Positions 56,346 through 64,000 of a stretch of 64,000 nt of DNA are shown one piece after another. Each line of letters starts with the position of its first letter. Positions within the stretch are counted from its first letter, which is position 1. The stretch is from Sepiola atlantica. Lineage: Eukaryota > Mollusca > Cephalopoda > Sepiida > Sepiolidae. The DNA is taken from positions 58,947,080 through 59,011,079 of the forward strand of contig OY744529.1 of NCBI GenBank assembly GCA_963556195.1, written 5' to 3'. Both the position numbers and the translations under genes were made by a program. The notes under the pieces were generated by a model. That model searched no databases. It worked only from the letters and a program-made list of their open reading frames with translations, and was not told the DNA's origin.

Positions 56346-57469
56346 TCTCCCCTTACCCCTCCCACCTCTTTCCAGTCAAGAAGAATTACCCTCCTCCGAC
56401 TGAGGACAGAACAGATACTACACCTTGATCCTATCTCGAAGGCCAAGAAAGTGTATTTTAGTTCAGTTTTACACCAAAAGTCGATGAAAAAAATCGTTCT
56501 AAATGTCCCCCCCCCCCTTTTCGTGACTTATTTTGTTTCTGGTGACCCCTAAAAGAATGAATATTGCAAAAGCAATTGTGTGCATTATCTGCCTGAGGCA
56601 ATGCTGAAAAAATATATCAACTTCATGGGTGTACCTCATGTAGTTTCTGACTGCCCTTTATATACTAGATAAACCCAAAAGATTTTCATGAATATTTTTC
56701 TCTCTTTCATTTTAGCACAATCATAAAATAACATTTAATCTTCTGTTGTGGTAAAAATGTACCAACACTTAACATTTCCGTTTGGGAATCCAATACCAAT
56801 TTTTGATAAAAAAAAAAACGAAACTTAAATCTTGATTAAATCATCTTTTTAAAAATATTATTTAAAAAATGTTACCCAATTATAATTTCAGAATGAAAAA
56901 AAAAACAAAAATGATCTTAAAAGAATCCTCGTATTTGTTTCTACAAACATTAAAATCCATTTATTAGATGAAATTTTGCGACTGAAAATTGGCACAAAAC
57001 AGGCGTTACATTTCTTGTTATCGCTCTTAATGTATTACAAAATTAGTTCACTGAATTCTGCTGCGCTGAAAATCTGACGACGTGAGTTAAGTGCATTTAG
57101 ATTGTCTCAAAGAAATTTAGATTTTTTTTAATGTGTCATTAATGGATAGTAATTTGTAGTAGAGAACACATGAAAAAGTTAGACTTTTGCCAAACACCAG
57201 CTAATTGGGAGTAGAGACAGATGAACCTTGGGGCGGGTTAGGGAATTGCTCATGATAATGCATCTTTAGGGAACAATTTGTGTGCTCTTTTTTTTTATGT
57301 ATCAACTATCAAATAAGAGCTGGTTAAGAACTAGCTTGCACTCGATAGGATTTATAAAGGACCTCCTGCTTTGATAATCTCCTATGACTGATTATCCCCT
57401 CAGACCTGAAATTCTCTACTTTATCGTTATTTTCATTGTAGGTGTTTACTGAGCTCCAATCTCTAGTCC
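56346..57469. other. No recognisable gene
   Basis: AT-rich; poly-C run near 56,506-56,517. Confidence 0.4.
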
Positions 57470-57665
57470 CCCCCCCCGTTAAACATTTGCAGAAAAAAAC
57501 TCGTCTAGCTACAACCACTGCAAATAACTTTCCTTTCTCCCTCTGTGTACCTAAAACTAAACAGAACTTCCATGAACAAAGATAGAAATTCCTATATGTG
57601 GAACACAATACCACAGCGCTGCTTCCCAGCTTGCTACAACATGGTCACAAGTTCAATGTTAGCAA
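57470..57665 (+). mobile_element. CR1/jockey-like LINE 3' fragment
   Basis: Plus-strand frames give TRLATTTANNFPFSLCVP-like residues, then a NFHEQR and a CGTQYHSAASQLATTWSQ segment (57,500-57,650). These match in order the tail at 42,150-42,280 (FPPCA, WNT/VEHI, LQTTTW). The minus-strand open frame of 96 residues is antisense. Confidence 0.55.
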
Positions 57666-58224
57666 ATACTGGAAGAGTTTGAATTCAAAACGCAATAAAT
57701 CCAATTTCTTTAAATTGAAAAATGAAACAATAAAAGGACGAACATATCAAATCTAGACGTCGAATAAAAGCTTATTTTGATTGAAAGCAAAAAAAAAATG
57801 CCGATATCACATGATATAAAACATTATTTTAGGATATGGTAGGTTGTCGAAAAGAAACACTTTTTGTAGTGATAGTTTTGCAATTTTTTAAATGGCGTTT
57901 ATTGCGTTTTGCATTCAAACTATTCACTTGTTTAATCGTCCTCATAAATAATCCAATTCTGACCATTTCACCGATCATTTCCAATCCTCTCATGGTTTTG
58001 TTCATCATTCAACTGACAATCTTATAAACCCTTATCCTCGAGTGGCTTCAGACCCTCTGTAAGTGGTTACCCATTAGTATATAAAAAAGTTACCAAAAAC
58101 ACACAATCTCAGATTACGGGAGATCATAACTATTTATTGAGATATTAAAAAACAAACTTTGCCACTTGTGTCATTGGCACAATGAACCCAAATTCTTACT
58201 ATCCACGTCACAATGTTTCCCATA
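57666..58224. other. No recognisable feature
   Basis: AT-rich flank of the second satellite. Confidence 0.4.
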
Positions 58225-61200
58225 TGTTACACCGGTGTTATAACATGTGTATATTTTGGTTACACTGATGTAATATACATGTGTATATTTTGGTTTCACT
58301 TATGTAATATACATGTGTATATTTTTGTTACAGTGATGTAATAACATGTGTATATTTTGGTTACACTGATGTAATATACATGTGTATATTTTGGTTTCAC
58401 TTATGTAATATACATGTGTATATTTTGGTTAAAGTGATGTAATGTACATGTGTATATTTTGGTTACACTGATGTAATAACATGTGTATATTTTGGTTACA
58501 CTAATGTAATATACATGTGTATATTTTGGTTACACCGATGTTATAATATGTGTATATTTTGGTTACACTGATGTAATATACATGTGTATATTTTGGTTAC
58601 ACTGATGTTATATACATGTGAATATTTTGCTTACACTGATGTAATAACATGTGTATATTTTGGTTACACTGATGTAATATACATGTGTATATTTTGGTTA
58701 CACTGATGTAATATACATGTGTATATTTTGGTTACACTGATGTAATATACATGTGTATATTTTGGTTACACCGATGTTATAACATGTGTATATTTTGGTT
58801 ACACTGATGTAATATACATGTGTATACTTTGGTTACACTGATGTAATAACATGTGTATATTTTGGTTACACTGATGTAATATACATGTGTATACTTTGGT
58901 TACACTGATGTAATAACATGTGTATATTTTGGTTACACTGATGTAATATACATGTGTATACTTTGGTTACACTGATGTAATATACATGTGTATATTTTGG
59001 TTACACTGATGTAATATACATGTGTATATTTTGGTTACACTGATGTAATAACATGTGTATATTTTGGTTACACTGATGTAATATACATGTGTATATTTTG
59101 GTTACACTGATGTAATATACATGTGTATACTTTGGTTACACTGATGTAATATACATGTGTATATTTTGGTTACACTGATGTTATATACATGTGTATACTT
59201 TGGTTACACTGATGTAATATACATGTGTATATTTTGGTTACACTGATGTATATACATTTGTATATTTTGGTTACACTGATGTAATAACATGTGTATATTT
59301 TGGTTACACTGATGTAATATACATGTGTATATTTTGGTCACACTGATATAATATACATGTGTATATTTTGGTTACACTGATGTAATAACATGTGTATATT
59401 TTGGTTACACTGATGAAATAACATGTGTATATTTTGGTTACACTGATGTAATATACATGTGTATATTTTGGTCACACTGATATAATATACATGTGTATAT
59501 TTTAGTTACACTGATGTAATAACATGTGTATATTTTGGTTACACTGATGTAATATACATGTGTATATTTTGGTTACACTGATGAAATATACATGTGTATA
59601 TTTTGGTTACACTGATGTAATAACATGTGTATATTTTAGTTACACTGATGTAATAACATGTGTATATTTTGGTTACACTGATGTAATATACAGGTGTATA
59701 TTTTTGTTACACTGATGGAATATACATGTGTATATTTTGGTTACACTGATGTAATAACATGTGTATATTTTGGTTACACTGATGTAATATACATGTGTAT
59801 ACTTTGGTTACAATGATGTAATATACATGTGTATATTTTGGTGACACTGATGTAATATACATGTGTATATTTTGGTTACACTGATGTAATAACATGTGTA
59901 TATTTTGGTTACACTGATGTAATAACATGTGTATATTTTGGTTACACTGATGTAATATACATGTGTATATTTTGGTTACACTGATGTAATATACATGTGT
60001 ATATTTTGGTTACACTGATGTAATATACATGTGTACATTTTGGTTACACTGATGTAATATACATGTGTATACTTTGGTTACACTGATGTAATATACATGT
60101 GTATATTTTGGTTACACTGATGTTATATACATGTGTATACTTTGGTTACACTGATGTAATAACATGTGTATATTTTGGTTACACTGATGTAATAACATGT
60201 GTATATTTTGGTTACACTGATGTAATAACATGTGTATATTTTGGTTACACTGATGTAATATACATGTGTATATTTTGGTCACACTGATATAATATACATG
60301 TGTATATTTTGGTTACACTGATGTAATAACATGTGTATATTTTGGTTACACTGATGTAATAACATGTGTATATTTTGGTTACACTGATGTAATATACATG
60401 TGTATATTTTGGTCACACTGATATAATATACATGTGTATATTTTGGTTACACTGATGTAATAACATGTGTATATTTTGGTTACACTGATGTAATATACAT
60501 GTGTATATTTTGGTTACACTGATGAAATATACATGTGTATATTTTGGTTACACTGATGTAATAACATGTGTATATTTTGGTTACACTGATGTAATAACAT
60601 GTGTATATTTTGGTTACACTGATGTAATATACATGTGTATTTTTTGGTAGCACTGATATAATATACATGTGTATATTTTGGTTACACTGATGTAATAACA
60701 TGTGTATATTTTGGTTACACTGATGTAATAACATGTGTATATTTTGGTTACACTGATGTAATGTACATGTGTATATTTTGGTGACACTGATGTAATATAC
60801 ATGTGTATAGTTTGGTTACACTGATGTAATAACATGTGTATATTTTGGTTACACTGATGTAATATACATGTGTATATTTTGGTTACACTGATGTAATATA
60901 CATGTGAATATTTTGGTTACACTGATGTAATATACATGTGTATATTTTGGTTACACTGATGTAATAACATGTGTGTATTTTGGTGACACTCATGTAATAA
61001 TATGTGTATATTTTGGTGACACTGATGTAATAACATGTGTATATTTTGGTGACACTGATGTAATATACATGTGTATATTTTGGTTACACTGATGTAATAT
61101 ACATGTGTATATTTTGGTTACACTGATGTAATAACATGTGTGTATTTTGGTGACACTCATGTAATAATATGTGTATATTTTGGTGACACTGATGTAATAA

Positions 61201-61602
61201 CATGTGTATATTTTGGTGACACTGATGTAATGTACATGTGTATATTTTGGTTATGCTGATGTAATGTACATGTGTATATTTTGGTTATGCTGATGTAATG
61301 TACATGTGTATATTTTGGTGACACTGATGTAATATACATGTGTATAGTTTGGTTACACTGATGTAATAACATGTGTATATTTTGGTTACACTGATGTAAT
61401 ATACATGTGTATATTTTGGTTACACTGATGTAATATACATGTGTATATTTTGGTTACACTGATGTAATATACATGTGTATATTTTGGTTACACTGATGTA
61501 ATAACATGTGTGTATTTTGGTGACACTCATGTTATAATATGTGTATATTTTGGTGACACTGATGAAATAACATGTGTATATTTTGGTGACACTGATGTAA
61601 TA
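58225..61602. repeat. 33/34-bp satellite, about 100 copies
   Basis: The unit is TATATTTTGGTTACACTGAT, then GTAATATACATGTG (34 bp) or GTAATAACATGTG (33 bp), intermixed. Marker variants recur at about 941 bp: GGTCACACTGATATAA at 59,338/59,470 and again at 60,278/60,411; GATGAAATATAC at about 59,580 and 60,521; GATGTTATATAC at 59,178 and 60,119. Towards the right, a five-monomer block with GACACTCATG repeats after about 168 bp (60,967 and 61,134), and a GTGTATAGTTTGG variant repeats after 535 bp. Each unit has ATACA-TG-TGTAT as a small inverted repeat. Repetitive open frames on both strands reflect the 33-bp units, not coding. Confidence 0.98.
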
Positions 61603-61739
61603 TTTACCTGCCTGCATTTTTACAAGTATGATCTTTTTTGAACATTTATCAAAATATATTTTATTTTCTAATAATAGAAATAATTCCTTTAGTTTGTTTC
61701 ATAAACTAAAACTCACTGACAACATTGAGTTCCCTGACT
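61603..61739. other. Short AT-rich spacer
   Basis: Nothing recognised. Confidence 0.4.
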
Positions 61740-61860
61740 TGTGTGCATACAGCAGAGAGCTTGAGAACAACATTGTACCATTTATCATGATCTTGGGTTA
61801 GTCTTTCAACAGTCAGAAGCGGCATACCCGTATCAACCCTTATTGGCGCGATCCATTTCT
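61740..61860 (-). mobile_element. LINE ORF2 C-terminal fragment
   Basis: The minus strand translates as KKWIAPIRVDTGMPLLTVER, then LTQDHDKWYNVVLKLSAV. This resembles the final segment of RTE-type LINE ORFs, where a ...QD-W... block closes the protein. It is short, so the lineage is uncertain. Confidence 0.45.
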
Positions 61861-62159
61861 TGATCTTTCATCAATGAAATATTCTTTATATGCTTTAGTT
61901 ACATAATTGGAGTTTAGTAGAAAAGAAACATGTCCAACACACGTTATTCCTTTTTTTCAAACAATATCGTTGATAGGTCTGTTAATATTAAACTTCTTTC
62001 TGATATCTGCATATATCCGTCTATCTCTTTTCTTTTCTATTTACGTTTGTTAACTCCAAATAAGGCACATTGCCACTGAAGCGTAAGAGACTATTGTGAT
62101 AGGGAACACATTAATAGGGTGATGGGCAAACCTGGGTAGGGAATTGGGCAACAAGATGT
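61861..62159. other. No recognisable gene
   Basis: AT-rich. It may contain the 3' UTR of the minus-strand LINE that follows, whose stop is near 62,192. Confidence 0.35.
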
Positions 62160-64000
62160 TTATTTGGGAAACAGAGAGCAGTGATGGAATTTCAAAGACT
62201 TTTAGTTCTAGGAAAGAAGCTATTAGAGTAAAAAGTCTTCCGGCATCTAGGGACTTCTACAATGAAGTGGTGTGATTTTGTTGCTAGTTGGGTGGGTTGG
62301 GGGTATTTACTTTGAGACAGTACAAATGCGGAAAGTTCATTGGAGCACATCCCGTGGAAGTACTTGTAAAACAAGTACAAGGATGCAACACTGTGGCAAT
62401 GCGGCAGGGGCTGGAGCTTGGTAGACATTGCGAGACCTATTAGGTTAGAAATTATTTTCTGCACCTTGTCCAAGATGGAGGAGCTAGTGGTTGTTGCATA
62501 AGCCCAGATGTCGCAACAATACTCCATGCATCGGAGAATGCTGGCTTTATAGAGATATAGGATACTGGCAGATATGAGAAGTTTCCTAGCACGGTAGAGG
62601 GAACCTACCTTCTTTGCAGAAGACTTGGCAGCATCTTCTATGTACTTATTCAAATTCATGTTGCCTGAGAATGTCAGGCCGAGAAGTTTAAATGTTAGAT
62701 TCTCGGGAAGAGTACTATTGGCCATGACAATCGCTAGTTGGAAAGGTTTCTTGTAGTTGTTCAACGAAAGGAGCTTTGTCATTGTAGCATTAAATGTGAC
62801 TATCCATTTTTGACTCAACTCTAATACAGACTGAAGGTCATTTTTCAAGGATTCAGCCATTGCCTTGCTTGTGTGAGCATTCGATTTGCCCTCATGCCGA
62901 AAATGGAACATTGTGTCATCAGCAAATACAGCCATCTTAGACGCGATTGCATCAGGGAGGTCGTTTATGAAGATCAGGAATAATATAGATTCAAGTATCT
63001 GTTGTAAATCATGTACTTTAGGTTACAATAATTAATAACTCGTAAAACAAAATAGATGACTTTTCAACAGAAAGATTTAACATATTTATTAAAAGTGAAA
63101 TTAGAATGAAATGAGTTATTTAGCCGCTGTAACGCGAGATGAAATATGAGCCAGTCTGATCCGTGTCAATGTTTACTTTTCACTCCGGCAAGCCACTCGA
63201 CAAGGGGTGATAACTCTTAAATGGTCCAAGGGACATAACTGCGTTTTCTTTAGTTATCCTAACAGTATCGACCCCTGATGTTTGTATGTACGGCAATGGA
63301 GAACCACCTGGATTTTTCTTTTTGTCAAGAAAGATCTTATATGAAATATTCGTCCAGTAATACTGTACGAGTTGATTTTCCTGAGAAGACCATGCCAGAT
63401 CTTGGAGATATCTAGTGCTACCGTCCTAGCTTCACTTAACTTATCCAATCTACGGTATATATGTTAGGATATAAGCAGTAGAACGAGATGGCCAAATCCA
63501 TACTGTTGGTCAGAGAAGAGTATAGCATTTTTAAGGTGGTGAACTATTGTTAGATTGATTAATGATTCAAAGATTTTAGCGAAGAGCGGAAGAACACTTA
63601 TATGAACGATAATTTTTCGGGTCAGTTTTTTCGCCGCAGTTCTTGAAAATATGTATCACAGAGGCAATTTTACAGCTATCAGGGAAGCAAGATTTTGCAA
63701 GGCATTTGTTATAGAGTTTGGAAGGACAGAGGTCAGCTCAGCAGAGCATCTCTTTATTACTATAGCAGGAATAAGATCTGCTCCACCTGCTTTGAAGGGG
63801 TCTAGGTTTTGTATGATAGTCAGGACATGGGAAGGGTTGATTGTCAAATCATCTAGTGCAGCTTTCGTCCATAAGGAAAAATTAGAGAGGAAGTGGTTTG
63901 AGGAGTCCAAGGTAGATTTTAGAACAAACTGCTGGGCAAGCAATTTAACCTTATCTGTTTCCGAGGAAGAAACCTCATTGTGGTTGGATAGTGGGGGAAT
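62160..64000 (-). mobile_element. CR1/jockey-like LINE, RT to C-terminus, cut by window edge
   Basis: From the window edge in minus direction: a pre-RT/early RT region with DPFKAGGADLIPAIVIKRCS (about 63,800-63,740); relics of the DQYGFR-like box (63,510-63,480); ARTVALDISKIWHGLLRKIN and GRIFHIRSFLTKRKIQVV (63,430-63,300); then MAVFADDTMFHFRHEGKSN with the catalytic FADD at about 62,915-62,930. The thumb/C-terminal part KWIVTFNATMTKLLSLNNYK, LPENLTFKLLGLTF, SILRCMEYCCDIWAY and SVASLYLFYKYFHG closes with VPRCRKTFYSNSFFPRT (to 62,192). The 247-residue frame from FADD onward is intact, but upstream frames are broken near 63,000-63,250 and 63,450-63,650. It is the least decayed member of this lineage here; 14,876-15,990, 41,865-42,310 and 57,470-57,665 are partial relatives. 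Confidence 0.87.

Noticed and set aside
59707..61617. Several repetitive open frames in the 33/34-bp satellite
   Set aside because: They follow from 33-bp units being a multiple of three; both strands are open and 34-bp units destroy the frame.

Overview
The window reads as gene-poor, repeat-rich, AT-rich invertebrate nuclear DNA. Long (TA)n tracts, several LINE lineages broken by stops and frameshifts, tRNA-derived SINE heads with Pol III A/B boxes, and a LINE 3' end running into a (GAT)n tail all fit a lophotrochozoan. A cephalopod (octopus-like) mollusc is my best guess, from the combination of families rather than from any single marker. I see no convincing intact host protein gene, tRNA or rRNA gene, bacterial operon or CRISPR array. 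Nearly every open reading frame is a transposon relic, a translated microsatellite or satellite, or a chance frame.

Layout. 1-8,040: SINE and RTE LINE remnants, a 1.7 kb dispersed element, and three long near-perfect inverted repeats next to (TA)n tracts. 8,040-13,146: a minus-strand dispersed element that appears to enclose a 3.75 kb array of a 70-bp minisatellite (8,411-12,162) with clear higher-order periodicity. 13,619-18,035: LINE remnants of two lineages, one in both orientations. 18,961-24,520: dispersed elements and small tandem repeats. 24,529-26,910: a hAT-like element with matching 8-bp target duplications. 27,600-31,200: two more remnants of the same LINE lineage. 31,885-37,110: fold-backs, dispersed elements and microsatellites. 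37,361-41,300: a 3.9 kb element with about 310-bp terminal inverted repeats carrying one degraded gene of about 1,000 codons, with N-terminal zinc-finger motifs, acidic motifs resembling a PIN/FEN-type nuclease, and a C-terminal Tesmin/TSO1-like CXC domain. 43,300-53,679: a recent direct tandem duplication of a 5.1 kb segment. 58,225-61,602: a second satellite (33/34-bp unit, about 100 copies), also with higher-order structure. 62,160-64,000: the 3' half of a CR1/jockey-like LINE running off the window.

The most interesting items are the TIR-bounded CXC/PIN-like element, which I cannot assign to a canonical transposon superfamily; the higher-order organisation of both satellites, one with a hairpin and a G-rich strand in each monomer; the hAT-like element with dense subterminal GCTCC motifs; and the microhomology-joined 5.1 kb duplication. 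Coordinates of degraded repeats are approximate to a few tens of bases unless a boundary is stated exactly. Family names rest on recognised protein motifs, not on database searches.
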